From the NCBI RefSeq assembly GCF_001424345.1, contig NZ_LMPF01000025.1, forward strand, positions 62,001 through 126,000: 64,000 nucleotides of DNA, read 5' to 3'. A model generated the notes under the pieces. That model saw only the letters and a list, made by a program, of their open reading frames with translations, was not told the DNA's origin and searched no databases. Made by a program: the position numbers and the translations under genes. Of the stretch, positions 52,809 through 61,636 are shown piece by piece (position 1 is the first letter of the stretch; each line of letters starts with the position of its first letter). This DNA comes from Burkholderia sp. Leaf177. GTDB taxonomy: Bacteria; Pseudomonadota; Gammaproteobacteria; Burkholderiales; Burkholderiaceae.

Positions 52809-53537
52809 ATGACGGTCTATTTCATTGGCGCCGGTCCCGGCGATCCCGAACTCATCACCGTAAAAGGGCAGCGTCTCGTGCGGTCGTGCCCGGTGATCCT
52901 TTACGCGGGATCGCTGGTGCCGGAAGCGGTGCTGAGCGGGCATCGAGCGGAAATCTGCGTGAATACGGCCGATCTTCACCTCGATGAAATCATCGCGTTG
53001 CTCGAAAGCGCGCATGCCAAAGGGCGGGACGTGGCGCGCGTTCATTCCGGCGATCCGTCGTTGTATGGCGCGATCGGCGAGCAGATTCGCCGCCTCAACG
53101 CGCTCGGTATTCCGTATGAAATCGTGCCGGGCGTGACGGCAGCGGCGGCATCGGCGGCGGCGCTCGGATGCGAGTTCACATTGCCCGGAATCTCGCAGAC
53201 CGTGATCCTCACGCGCTTCGCCACCAAGACATCGATGCCCGAAGGCGAGCAACTCGCCGATCTCGCACGCCATCGCGCGACCATGGCGATTCATTTGGGC
53301 GTGCGTCATATCGAGCGCATCGTCGCCGATCTGATTCCGCATTACGGCGGGGAGTGTCCCGTCGCCGTGATCTTCCGCGCAAGTTGGCCCGACGAAGAGA
53401 AAGTGCTGGGAACGCTTAAGGATATCGCCGGGAAAGTGCTTGAAAAAGGTATCGAAAGGACGGCGTTGATCGTGGTTGGATATGTGCTGAGTGCCGAGGG
53501 ATTCGCGGATTCTTCGCTGTACCGGAAAGAAGCTTGA
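52809..53537 (+). CDS. cobM: Precorrin-4 C11-methyltransferase CobM
   Basis: CobM methylates precorrin-4 at C11 using SAM. The 242-aa tetrapyrrole methylase has VYFIGAGPGDPELITVKGQR at its start, RVHSGDPSLYGAIGEQIRR near residue 80, and the PGVTAAAASAAALGCEFTLP stretch after it. The length is standard for CobM/CbiF. It is the last gene of its operon, followed by a strong hairpin terminator. Confidence 0.95.
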   Translation: MTVYFIGAGPGDPELITVKGQRLVRSCPVILYAGSLVPEAVLSGHRAEICVNTADLHLDEIIALLESAHAKGRDVARVHSGDPSLYGAIGEQIRRLNALGIPYEIVPGVTAAAASAAALGCEFTLPGISQTVILTRFATKTSMPEGEQLADLARHRATMAIHLGVRHIERIVADLIPHYGGECPVAVIFRASWPDEEKVLGTLKDIAGKVLEKGIERTALIVVGYVLSAEGFADSSLYRKEA

Positions 53538-53544
53538 GACCTTG

Positions 53545-53583
53545 AAAAAACGCCGTGCGGGTTTGAAGCCGCACGGCGTTTTC
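53545..53583. terminator. Bidirectional terminator between cobM and terC
   Basis: CGCCGTGCGG (53551-53560) pairs with CCGCACGGCG (53569-53578) around an 8-nt loop. It is flanked by A6 on the left and TTTT on the right, so it can stop transcription from both sides. It lies between the convergent genes. Confidence 0.9.
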
Positions 53584-53594
53584 ACCTCGACGCG

Positions 53595-54332
53595 TCACGC
53601 GCGTTTGTTCTTCGCCCTGCGTGACAGCATGTTCAGCCCTTCGACCAGCGCCGAGAACGCCATCGCCGCGTAGATGTAGCCCTTCGGGACGTGAGACCCA
53701 AAACCTTCCGCGACCAACGTCATCCCGATCACCAGCAGGAAGCCGAGCGCCAGCATCACGACCGTCGGATTCCTGTCGATAAACCGCGACAACGGACCTG
53801 CCGCGAACAGCATCACGGCCACCGCCGCGATCACGGCCACGAACATGATGGGAATGTGCTCGGTCATGCCGACGGCCGTCACGATGCTATCGATGGAAAA
53901 AACCAGATCCAGTACCAGGATTTGCCCGATCGCCGCCAACGGCGTGATGGAAGCGGCTTTGACCGCGCCATCCGACGCGCTGGAATCGTGCGAAACGTGA
54001 TGATGGATTTCGGTGGTGGCCTTCCACACCAGGAACACGCCGCCGGCGATCAGGATCAAGTCGCGCCACGAAAAATCATGTCCGAACGCCGTGAAAATAG
54101 GCGCCGTCAACCTAACGATCAACGCAACCGTGCCGAGCAAGCCGAGCCGCATGATGAGCGCAAGCCCGATTCCCAGACGTTGCGTGCGCGCCCGGTGCGC
54201 TTCGGGGAGTTTGTTTGTGAGGATCGAGATGAAGATCAGGTTGTCGATGCCAAGCACGACTTCCATGACAACGAGCGTCGCCAGGGCCGCCCAGGCGGTG
54301 GGATCGCTTGCAAGCGCAACGAGGTAATCCAT
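53595..54332 (-). CDS. TerC family integral membrane protein
   Basis: This 245-aa protein has seven to eight membrane helices and the two TerC acidic motifs: MEVVLGIDNLIFISILTNK near residue 25 and DLVFSIDSIVTAVGM in the middle. A His/Ser-rich loop (EIHHHVSHDSSAS) separates the halves. TerC/Alx-like proteins are linked to manganese export and to metal loading of exported proteins. I looked for a yybP-ykoY riboswitch upstream and did not see one. The substrate is an inference. Confidence 0.9.
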   Translation of the reverse strand: MDYLVALASDPTAWAALATLVVMEVVLGIDNLIFISILTNKLPEAHRARTQRLGIGLALIMRLGLLGTVALIVRLTAPIFTAFGHDFSWRDLILIAGGVFLVWKATTEIHHHVSHDSSASDGAVKAASITPLAAIGQILVLDLVFSIDSIVTAVGMTEHIPIMFVAVIAAVAVMLFAAGPLSRFIDRNPTVVMLALGFLLVIGMTLVAEGFGSHVPKGYIYAAMAFSALVEGLNMLSRRAKNKRA

Positions 54333-54527
54333 AGATAGGTAGGTAGGTCAGGTTATTGGTCGCGAATTTTCAAGCCATCATACGTGACGTTCGCACACAT
54401 AATGTAAGCTTAATGAAATATTGAGAGTGTTTCGGGCCGATAAAAGTTCTCCATCATTCTTAGACGGCATGCCCCGCACGCAAAAACCCTCTCACACGAT
54501 TACGGGTAAACTCTCGGTGCCGTACGC

Positions 54528-54545
54528 CATTCCTCAGTAGGAATG
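54528..54545 (+). repeat. Short palindrome in the opgC 5' region
   Basis: CATTCCT and AGGAATG form a 7-bp stem with a 4-nt loop, 48 nt before the opgC start. A second weak hairpin (CTGCC, GGCAG) and TCTTT follow just before the start. The role is unknown; it might be an operator or leader hairpin. Confidence 0.3.
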
Positions 54546-54592
54546 ACGCCTTTCACGTTCGCTGCCCGATTCGGCAGTCTTTCGGGTCACGC

Positions 54593-55702
54593 ATGCAGGG
54601 AAAATCGCAACGACTGGTTGAGCTGGACTTTTTTCGCGGCCTCGTCCTGCTCGTGATTCTCGTCGATCATATTGGCGGCAGCATGCTTTCGCGCATGACG
54701 CTGCATTCGTTCGCGCTCAACGACGCCGCCGAAGTCTTTGTTTTCCTCGGCGGTTTTGCGACCGCGACTGCGTATATATCGATGTGCGCAAGACGTTCGG
54801 AATCCGCCGCGCGCGCCCGGTTTTTCCGCCGCGCCTTCCAGATTTACAGAGCTTTTCTGATCACGGCCGCGCTCATGCTGGCGACGAGCTTCGTGTTGCG
54901 GCCGTTCTTTGGCGGCGCGCCGAATCTCGCGACGACCGACCTCGATGCGTTCATTGCCGCGCCGTTTACGGCCATCGCGGATATCTTGCTGTTGCGCCGT
55001 CAGCCTTATCTCGCTTCCGTCCTGCCCATGTACGCGTTTTTCGCGCTCGCCGTGCCGCTCATGATGCCGCTCGCGCGCAGCAAGCCGTGGCTTTTGCTTG
55101 CCGCGAGCATCGGGCTTTGGGCGCTTGCGCCTCCGGTCGCCGAGTATTTGCCATCGGCGGAAGATTTGTTGTGGGACTTCAATCCGGCTGCGTGGCAACT
55201 GCTGTTCGTGATCGGCGTGATCGCCTGTTGCCAGCCGGTTTATCAGCGCGTGAGCGCGCACCGGTTCGGATGGATCGTGAGCGTCGCCGCACTCGTGATC
55301 GTTGCAGGCATGGCTTACTACAAGCTGCTCGTGCTCCCGACTCCTTTCGATGGCGATTTCAAGCGCAATCTGGCAGGCGCGCGCATCGTCAATTTTGTGG
55401 CTGTTGCGTGGATCGCCGGTGACCTGACGCGTCGCGGCGCGGTCAGGCGAATTGCTCGATTCTTGCCGTGGGTGGGCGCTGTTGGACGTGACGGCCTCGT
55501 ATGTTTCGTGGCGGGCGCCGTGATTTCGCTGATCGTGGATTCGGTGTTGTTCACGCTGACGGGCGGTTTTATCGACGTGCCGTTTGGTCTTGCCGCAGAC
55601 GCCATTGCGATCATGCTGCTGCTCGTAGTTCCGCATCGTCAGCGCCTGTTCGATGCAATAGGTTTCGGGTCCATGACATCGGCCGCGAAGGCGAAAGGGT
55701 AG
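54593..55702 (+). CDS. opgC: OpgC domain-containing membrane protein
   Basis: This 369-aa acyltransferase-3-like membrane protein has about ten hydrophobic helices. It begins RLVELDFFRGLVLLVILVDH, the OpgC signature with Asp and His near the membrane face, and continues with ALNDAAEVFVFLGGFATATA. OpgC proteins add succinyl groups to osmoregulated periplasmic glucans in some bacteria, but many Burkholderia homologues are uncharacterised. It is monocistronic as far as visible. The start follows a weak GGG ribosome-binding site. Confidence 0.85.
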   Translation: MQGKSQRLVELDFFRGLVLLVILVDHIGGSMLSRMTLHSFALNDAAEVFVFLGGFATATAYISMCARRSESAARARFFRRAFQIYRAFLITAALMLATSFVLRPFFGGAPNLATTDLDAFIAAPFTAIADILLLRRQPYLASVLPMYAFFALAVPLMMPLARSKPWLLLAASIGLWALAPPVAEYLPSAEDLLWDFNPAAWQLLFVIGVIACCQPVYQRVSAHRFGWIVSVAALVIVAGMAYYKLLVLPTPFDGDFKRNLAGARIVNFVAVAWIAGDLTRRGAVRRIARFLPWVGAVGRDGLVCFVAGAVISLIVDSVLFTLTGGFIDVPFGLAADAIAIMLLLVVPHRQRLFDAIGFGSMTSAAKAKG

Positions 55703-55881
55703 CGGGGCGTTCGGTTATCGATGCGCTGCGAGTGGTGTACAGAAAAGCGACTAACGGTCTACGCGCTTTCCATCTTCGATCTAGGTGCGGCACGTTTCAA
55801 CCCGAAACCCAGCCAGCAAATTTCCCGTAGGCATAAGCCTTGCTAAACCGTTGCGACTTCAATCAAAACAACGGATTTACC

Positions 55882-56055
55882 ATGCTCAAGCTTGCCATTC
55901 TCTTTGCCGTGATATCGGTTATCGCCGGATTCTTTGGCTTTGGCCGAGTATCGTCGGGCGCGGCGGGGATTGCGAAAATCTTCTTCTTCATTTTCCTGGT
56001 GTTGTTCGTGATCTTCCTGGTCGTGGCTATCTCGGCGGGTTCGCTAGTGCTTTAA
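55882..56055 (+). CDS. DUF1328 small membrane protein (YtjA-like)
   Basis: This 57-aa protein has two membrane helices: MLKLAILFAVISVIAGFFGF, then GIAKIFFFIFLVLFVIFLVV. Between them lies GRVSSGAAG, the DUF1328 signature. Homologues are often stress-induced and of unknown function. The ATG at 55882 is preferred over an in-frame ATG 14 codons earlier, which adds unconserved residues. A strong terminator follows 30 nt after the stop. Confidence 0.9.
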   Translation: MLKLAILFAVISVIAGFFGFGRVSSGAAGIAKIFFFIFLVLFVIFLVVAISAGSLVL

Positions 56056-56084
56056 CCGGCTGACCGGACAGCACGCATTAACAC

Positions 56085-56120
56085 GTTGGGGCGCCTTTCG
56101 AGGCGCCCCAACGTCTTTTT
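56085..56120 (+). terminator. Intrinsic terminator after the DUF1328 gene
   Basis: GTTGGGGCGCC and GGCGCCCCAAC form an 11-bp stem around TTTCGA, followed by GTCTTTTT. It also separates the gene from convergent eutC. Confidence 0.9.
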
Positions 56121-56136
56121 CCCTATCGATAAAACA

Positions 56137-56958
56137 TCAGGCCGGCGGCAACGCCGTTCGATCAGGCGCCGCCAAAAGCGCGTCACTGTCGTCCTTGAGC
56201 TTGACGCCAGTCAGCTTCAGGCGAACGGCTTCGTTGAGCAAATACTGCAGCTTGAAAGCGGCGGTATCGTATGGAAGACCTTCGGGGCGAACGTTCGAAA
56301 TGCAGTTGCGCTCGGCGTCGCTTCGGCCGATACGCGGCTCGTACGTGAGATAAACGCCGAGGCTGTCAGGCGAACTCAATCCCGGCCGCTCACCAATCAG
56401 AACAACCACAATCCGCGCCCGTAAAAGCTCACCAATCCCGTCGCCGAGCGCAACGCGCGCCTGCCGCGCCACCACGACTGGACCAATGCGCACGCCATCC
56501 AGCTTCGGGCGCATGCGTTCCAGCAACGGCACCGCATGGCGCGCGGCGGCGTAGGCCGACAAACCATCGGCGACGACAAAAACCAAGTCGAAATCGGGCT
56601 CTGCATATTCGCGCAGACGCGCCGTGCTTTCATCGCTGAGCTTGCGGCCCAGATCCGGCCGGCGCAAATAATGATCGCGATCGGGCGCGGCGCTTTCGGC
56701 ATCGAGCGTATCGAAACCGGCTGCGCGCAGCGACGCATGCAGCGCGTCCACGTCGAGCGGTTGATGCACGGCGTCGCGGGCCTGTGCGTGCGACAAGTTG
56801 AACGCGAGCAAGGGCGCGGTAGGCAGGCTGCTGCCCGCGCGGCCCAATGCAATGCGCGCATTCGTGAAACGGCGCAGCGCGTCCCACGGACTGGCGTTCG
56901 CCGGGGACGGCGGGTTGTTGGAGTCCGCGTCGGAATCTGCCATCAGGTCGTGATCCAT
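56137..56958 (-). CDS. eutC: Ethanolamine ammonia-lyase small subunit EutC
   Basis: EutC binds the lower part of adenosylcobalamin with EutB and helps split ethanolamine into acetaldehyde and ammonia. The 273-aa protein has a variable, Pro/Asn-rich N-terminus and then WDALRRFTNARIALGRAG, DYLRRPDLGRKL-like YLRRPDLGRKLSDES, FVVADGLSAYAAARHAVPLL and VLIGERPGLSSPDSLGVYL, cited in separate parts. The end of eutB overlaps its start by 16 nt. No microcompartment genes are seen, so this is the simple cytosolic version. Confidence 0.94.
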   Translation of the reverse strand: MDHDLMADSDADSNNPPSPANASPWDALRRFTNARIALGRAGSSLPTAPLLAFNLSHAQARDAVHQPLDVDALHASLRAAGFDTLDAESAAPDRDHYLRRPDLGRKLSDESTARLREYAEPDFDLVFVVADGLSAYAAARHAVPLLERMRPKLDGVRIGPVVVARQARVALGDGIGELLRARIVVVLIGERPGLSSPDSLGVYLTYEPRIGRSDAERNCISNVRPEGLPYDTAAFKLQYLLNEAVRLKLTGVKLKDDSDALLAAPDRTALPPA

Positions 56959-58322
56959 TCAAGCAAGGGTTGCGGCGCCGAAGGGCTGAGCAAGGCGCCG
57001 CGGGCGTCGATGATCTGCATCGATTCCAGCCATGCCTCGAACTCCGGCGCCCGACGCAGGCCGAGCACATTGCGCACGTACAGCGCGTCATGGAACGATG
57101 TGCTTTGATAATTGAGCATGACGTCGTCGGCGCCCGGCACGCCCATGATGAAATTGACGTTGGCGACGCCTAGCAGCGTCAGCAACGTGTCCATGTCGTC
57201 GGAATCCGCCTCGGCGTGGTTGGTGTAGCAAATGTCGCAACCCATCGGCACGCCGAGCAGCTTGCCGCAAAAATGATCTTCGAGGCCGGCGCGAATGATC
57301 TGCCGGCCATCGTAAAGATATTCCGGGCCGATGAAACCCACCACCGTATTCACCAATAGCGGCTTGAATTTGCGCGCGACCGCGTATGCGCGCACTTCGC
57401 AGGTTTGCTGGTCGACGCCATGGTGGGCATCGGCGGAAAGCGCGCTGCCCTGGCCGGTTTCGAAGTACATGAGGTTATCGCCAACGGTACCGCGTTTCAG
57501 CGATAACCCCGCCTCGTACGCCTCCTGCAGCAACGCGAGCGAAACGCCGAAACTCGCGTTGGCTTTTTCGGTGCCCGCGATCGACTGGAATACGAGATCG
57601 ACGGGCGCGCCTTTCTTGATGGCGGCAATCGTGTTCGTCACATGCGTGAGCACGCACGACTGCGTCGGCACTTCGTAGCGTTGCCGGAAGTCATCGATCA
57701 TGACAAGCAGCGTTGTGATTGCGCTGAGCGAATCCGATGCCGGGTTGATGCCGATCACCGCGTCGCCGCAGCCGTACATGAGGCCGTCGAGCATGGAGGC
57801 GGCGATGCCCTTGACGTCGTCGGTGGGATGATTCGGCTGCAGGCGCACGGACATGCGACCCGGCAAGCCGATGGTATTGCGAAAGCGCGTCACGACCGGA
57901 CGTTTTTTAGCCGCGAGAATCAGGTCCTGGTTGCGCATGATTTTCGAAACGGCCGCGACCATTTCCGGCGTCAGGCCGGGCGCAATGCGAACGAGCGCGG
58001 CGGTATCGGTGGTATCGGCGAGCAGCCAGTCGCGGAAATCGCCGACCGTGAGATGCGAAATTTCCGCGAAAGCGTGGGCAGAATGTTCATCGATGATCAG
58101 CCGCGTGACCTCATCGCTTTCATACGGGATCACGGTTTCGCTGAGAAACGTGCGCAGCGGAACTTGCGCAAGCGCCATCTTGGCGGCGACGCGTTCTTCC
58201 TCCGTGGCCGCGGCGACGCCCGCAAGCTGGTCGCCCGAGCGCTGCGGGGTCGCTTTCGCGAGCAGGGTTTTCAGGTCATCGAAACAATACGTCCGATGCC
58301 CGATGGTCTCGTTGTAGCTCAT
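56943..58322 (-). CDS. eutB: Ethanolamine ammonia-lyase large subunit EutB
   Basis: EutB is the catalytic TIM-barrel subunit of the adenosylcobalamin-dependent ethanolamine ammonia-lyase. The ATG at 58322 gives 459 aa beginning MSYNETIGHRTYCFDDLKTL; an in-frame extension upstream runs antisense into mnmH and is rejected. Signatures include RLQPNHPTDDVKGIAASMLD, GVIGINPASDS-like AVIGINPASDSLSA, and GCDICYTNHAEADSDDMDTL. The product acetaldehyde and ammonia feed carbon and nitrogen supply. It is divergent from mnmH across 150 nt. It is the second B12-dependent enzyme in the window. Confidence 0.95.
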   Translation of the reverse strand: MSYNETIGHRTYCFDDLKTLLAKATPQRSGDQLAGVAAATEEERVAAKMALAQVPLRTFLSETVIPYESDEVTRLIIDEHSAHAFAEISHLTVGDFRDWLLADTTDTAALVRIAPGLTPEMVAAVSKIMRNQDLILAAKKRPVVTRFRNTIGLPGRMSVRLQPNHPTDDVKGIAASMLDGLMYGCGDAVIGINPASDSLSAITTLLVMIDDFRQRYEVPTQSCVLTHVTNTIAAIKKGAPVDLVFQSIAGTEKANASFGVSLALLQEAYEAGLSLKRGTVGDNLMYFETGQGSALSADAHHGVDQQTCEVRAYAVARKFKPLLVNTVVGFIGPEYLYDGRQIIRAGLEDHFCGKLLGVPMGCDICYTNHAEADSDDMDTLLTLLGVANVNFIMGVPGADDVMLNYQSTSFHDALYVRNVLGLRRAPEFEAWLESMQIIDARGALLSPSAPQPLLEWITT

Positions 58323-58472
58323 CGCGTGATCCTTGTTCCGGCGTTGCCGTTCAATACTGAAGTATGCGACGTATCCGTGCACAGCCAAAAATGCCAACCG
58401 CCGCCAGCCGTCCATTTTTCCCCATGCGATAATTCGAAACCCTCCGATTTGTCCACTTTGCGGCGCCGCACC

Positions 58473-59537
58473 TTGAAAAACCTGCTTGTTCCGCTCGACC
58501 GGCTGGCCGATTTCGACGAAATCATCGACGTCCGCACACCGCTCGAATTCACCGATGACCACATTCCCGGCGCACTCAACGCGCCGGTGCTGAGCAACGA
58601 GGAACGCGTGTTGATCGGCACGATGTACAAGCAGGTTTCGCCGTTCCAGGCGGCGCGTGTCGGCGCGGCGATGGTCGCACGCAATATCGCGCAGTATCTC
58701 GATACGATCTTCGCCGACCGGCCGCGCAACTGGCGCCCGCTGATTTACTGCTGGCGCGGAGGGACGCGATCCGGTTCCATGACGACCATGTTCAACATGA
58801 TCGGCTGGCAGGCGCGGCAGCTCGAAGGCGGTTACAAGACGTATCGCCGCGCGACTATCGCAACTCTCGAACACCTTCCGGCGGTGTTTCGGTATGTCGC
58901 GCTGACTGGTCCGACCGGCAGCGGCAAGACACGTTTGCTGCATGCGTTGCACGAAGCGGGTGCGCAGACGCTCGACCTGGAACAGCTTGCGGCGCATCGC
59001 GGTTCGCTGCTCGGCGCGTTGCCGGGCGAGGCGCAGCCATCGCAGAAATGGTTCGATACGCTGCTTGTCGGCGCGCTGCGTGGTTTCGATCCAGCGCGGC
59101 CGGTTTTTGTCGAAGCGGAGAGCCGGCGGATCGGATCGGTTGCGTTGCCGCTTGCGCTGGTGGAGACGTTTCATCGCGCGGATTGCGTGCAGGTCGAGGC
59201 GACCCGCGAGGACCGCGCGGCGTTCCTGCTGCATGACTACGCGCATCTTTTCCACGATCCCGAGTTGTTCAAGCAGCAGTTATCGAAGCTGATCGGCTTG
59301 CACAGCCGCGAGCGCGTGAACCGCTGGCATACGCTGATCGATGAAAACCGAGGTCCCGAACTCGCGCGCGAATTGATCGACCAGCACTACGATCCGGCCT
59401 ATACACGTAGCAGCGGCGCGCATTTCACTGAATTGCCGCGCGCTGCACGCGTGCTGTTTCGCCCCAATGACGCCGATGTGATCGAGCAGGCGAGGGCGCT
59501 CCTCGTGCAACTCGAGACCTCCGCAAGTCCGGCGTGA
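58473..59537 (+). CDS. mnmH: tRNA 2-selenouridine synthase MnmH (SelU)
   Basis: MnmH replaces the sulfur of 2-thiouridine at the tRNA wobble position with selenium from selenophosphate. The 354-aa protein has an N-terminal rhodanese domain with catalytic Cys93 in IYCWRGG and a C-terminal P-loop domain with GPTGSGKT at residues 146-153. The best start is a TTG at 58473 giving MKNLLVPLDRLADFDE, which matches the family. TTGs at 58449 and 58458 are alternatives, and no strong ribosome-binding site is visible. The selenophosphate synthase gene is not in the window. A permease gene follows 31 nt later on the same strand. Confidence 0.93.
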   Translation: MKNLLVPLDRLADFDEIIDVRTPLEFTDDHIPGALNAPVLSNEERVLIGTMYKQVSPFQAARVGAAMVARNIAQYLDTIFADRPRNWRPLIYCWRGGTRSGSMTTMFNMIGWQARQLEGGYKTYRRATIATLEHLPAVFRYVALTGPTGSGKTRLLHALHEAGAQTLDLEQLAAHRGSLLGALPGEAQPSQKWFDTLLVGALRGFDPARPVFVEAESRRIGSVALPLALVETFHRADCVQVEATREDRAAFLLHDYAHLFHDPELFKQQLSKLIGLHSRERVNRWHTLIDENRGPELARELIDQHYDPAYTRSSGAHFTELPRAARVLFRPNDADVIEQARALLVQLETSASPA

Positions 59538-59568
59538 CACCTCATTTTTTCCAATAACCAAAACCACC

Positions 59569-60624
59569 ATGCAATCCACTCTTCGACAACCCCGCGTAGC
59601 GCTCGGCTGGATCGTGTTCCTGCTGATCGCTGTCGTCGGCCTGTTCTACGTCAAATGGTTTCCGTACTACAACCGTGCATTCGTGGCGGCGAGCCAGCAT
59701 TCCATCGGGAAATCGATCCTGATGGGTACCGCCGCGAGTGCGCCGGAGCCGTCGTGGAAAGCGGCTATTGACTACGCGTTTGCGTACGGCAAGGCGATCT
59801 GGCAAGCAATGGTGCTCGGTCTTTTGCTCGGCTCGGCGGTGCAGGCGCTGATTCCGCCGCAATGGGTCGCGCGGGCGCTCGGCAAAAGCGGCTTTGGCAG
59901 CGTGGTGAACGGCGGCTTGATGTCCTTGCCGGGCATGATGTGCACCTGCTGCGCGGCGCCCGTCGTCGCCGGTTTGCGTGCGCGGCAGGCCGCGCCAGGG
60001 GCGGCAATTGCGTTCTGGCTGGGCAATACCGTACTGAATCCGGCCACGCTGATTTTCATGGGTTTTGTGCTCGGCTGGCAATGGATGGGCTTGCGCCTCG
60101 CGCTCGGCGTGCTCATGGTGTTCGGGCTCGGATACGCCGTGAATCGCATGGTGACGCCGAAAGAAGCGGAAGCATCGCGCGGTGAAATGGCGAAGCTCGT
60201 GGCTGCCGAAGATCCAGGGACCGCGTTCACGCGCTGGGTCCGGATTCTTGGGCGCATGACTGTGCGGCTCGTGCCGGAATACATCGTTCTGGTGCTGGTG
60301 CTCGGGGCGGCGCGTGCGTGGTTGTTTCCGCACATTGGACCGAACATCGATAACAGCGTGCTGTGGATTGTCGGCCTTGCTATTGCCGGCACCTTGTTCG
60401 TGATTCCGACGGCTGGCGAAGTGCCGATCATTCAGGCAATGCTGTCGCTCGGCATGTCGGTGGGACCTGCTGGTGCGTTGCTGATGACCTTGCCGCCGAT
60501 CAGCTTGCCGTCAGTGGCGATGCTGGGCCGCTCGTTTCCGCCGCGCGTGTTGACGGTGGTGGCGGTGGCGGTGGTTGGATTCGGGGTTCTGGCGGGATTG
60601 CTGGCGGTGGCGTTGGGGTTTTAA
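59569..60624 (+). CDS. Permease of the ArsP/YraQ (DUF318) family
   Basis: This 351-aa membrane protein has eight to ten helices. It shows two family-typical half-repeats: LLGSAVQALIPPQWVARALG near residue 85 with GLMSLPGMMCTCCAAPVVAG, and the second with GTLFVIPTAGEVPIIQAML. The CTCC cysteine group lies in the membrane-facing loop and could bind a thiophilic metalloid. Members include organoarsenical permease ArsP, and most are uncharacterised. Because it lies 31 nt behind mnmH, transport of a selenium compound is possible, but this is inference. A weak 7-bp hairpin (60623-60647) overlaps the stop. Confidence 0.85.
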   Translation: MQSTLRQPRVALGWIVFLLIAVVGLFYVKWFPYYNRAFVAASQHSIGKSILMGTAASAPEPSWKAAIDYAFAYGKAIWQAMVLGLLLGSAVQALIPPQWVARALGKSGFGSVVNGGLMSLPGMMCTCCAAPVVAGLRARQAAPGAAIAFWLGNTVLNPATLIFMGFVLGWQWMGLRLALGVLMVFGLGYAVNRMVTPKEAEASRGEMAKLVAAEDPGTAFTRWVRILGRMTVRLVPEYIVLVLVLGAARAWLFPHIGPNIDNSVLWIVGLAIAGTLFVIPTAGEVPIIQAMLSLGMSVGPAGALLMTLPPISLPSVAMLGRSFPPRVLTVVAVAVVGFGVLAGLLAVALGF

Positions 60625-60868
60625 GAACGGTTCGGATGTTCGTTCTTGGTGTCTGCACAAAAAACCACAAAGTTATGTTTCCGATGCGACGGCCCGCAAC
60701 CGACCGCCCATGGCGGGACTGCATGATCAGCAATTCGAAGTCGCAAAGATCCGGAAATCTATTGCGCCTTTCCAGCTAAAAAGGACTTGCTTCGCAGGTA
60801 TGTTGGTATGGCATGCTTTCAGCTGGATTTCTCGCGGCACATGGTCCGCAAGACGAAGCTGGAAACCA

Positions 60869-61636
60869 ATGAAAGCAATCGCTCGGCAAAAAAATGGCCT
60901 GCTGTTTGACGAAATTAATGCGCTTCAAGCAACAGGTCGGCACTACCTGGATTCGACGGCTATTAACCCGCTCGTTCGTAGGTGGCGTGCGCTCGGACAC
61001 GAGATCGATGCATTGATGAAAGTCGACGCATGTTCGGCCTGGGAACTCGTCGGGGCCTGGAAGGGCCTTTCAGGTGACGTGGCTTCAACTGAAGAGGCGT
61101 TTGCAAACAGCGCCCGGCTTGGAAACTCAGGCACGAATCGTATCAACTGGATGGTTAATCGACTCAATCTCGGCTTGTTCAGCGCGGCGCAGGCTCTATA
61201 CGCTGAAGTGGGAAAGGCCGAAGACGGATTTTTCACTGAGGTGCTGGAGGAAGGTTACTGTTCCGGTGCTATTCAACAAGCGGCGAAGTTTATTGAAAGG
61301 GCTGAGGAAATGCACATCAAAGGCAATATCAACCTGACGAACGAAATCATCAAAGCGAACGCCATCTTGAAAATCGCAGGCTTCTCGGACGCACGCATCG
61401 CTCAGCACCTTGACGTTGCTGGTACGGTTCTGCGGCGTCATCGAATTCGCCCTGACGGGGCGCTCCGTACTACTGCGGCCCCGAGTGATTTCAATGGTGT
61501 GACCTACGCGTTCAAAGTACCAGTCTCAGCGGAAAGCGCTTTCGATATGAATATAGAACTGGCCAAGGAAGAAGACCGGGCGGGTATCGACAAGCACATT
61601 GCGTTCGACGTTGTATTCGAGCCGCTGTCGTCATGA
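60869..61636 (+). CDS. Unrecognised 255-aa helical protein, partner of a HEPN-like protein
   Basis: The N-terminal two-thirds look like an all-helical, TPR-like repeat region (SAWELVGAWKGLSGDVASTE; SARLGNSGTNRINWMVNRL as pieces). The last third (about residues 190-255) is a small domain with TYAFKVPVSAESAFDMNIEL and an acidic tail. GC content and codon choice are lower than in the surrounding genes. The ATG at 60869 has GGA seven bases ahead. An A7 run at 60888-60894 and a short coding-like frame from 60808 in another phase make the N-terminus uncertain. It overlaps the next gene by 4 nt. I do not recognise a family; an antitoxin or partner role is inference. Confidence 0.65.
   Translation: MKAIARQKNGLLFDEINALQATGRHYLDSTAINPLVRRWRALGHEIDALMKVDACSAWELVGAWKGLSGDVASTEEAFANSARLGNSGTNRINWMVNRLNLGLFSAAQALYAEVGKAEDGFFTEVLEEGYCSGAIQQAAKFIERAEEMHIKGNINLTNEIIKANAILKIAGFSDARIAQHLDVAGTVLRRHRIRPDGALRTTAAPSDFNGVTYAFKVPVSAESAFDMNIELAKEEDRAGIDKHIAFDVVFEPLSS

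Noticed and set aside
54333..54592. yybP-ykoY manganese riboswitch upstream of the TerC gene
   Set aside because: I looked for the conserved boxes on the minus strand and found none; only short GGTA repeats and AT-rich stretches are present.
58323..59255. N-terminal extension of eutB (the 770-codon frame)
   Set aside because: The extension runs antisense through mnmH; the conserved EutB start is at 58322.
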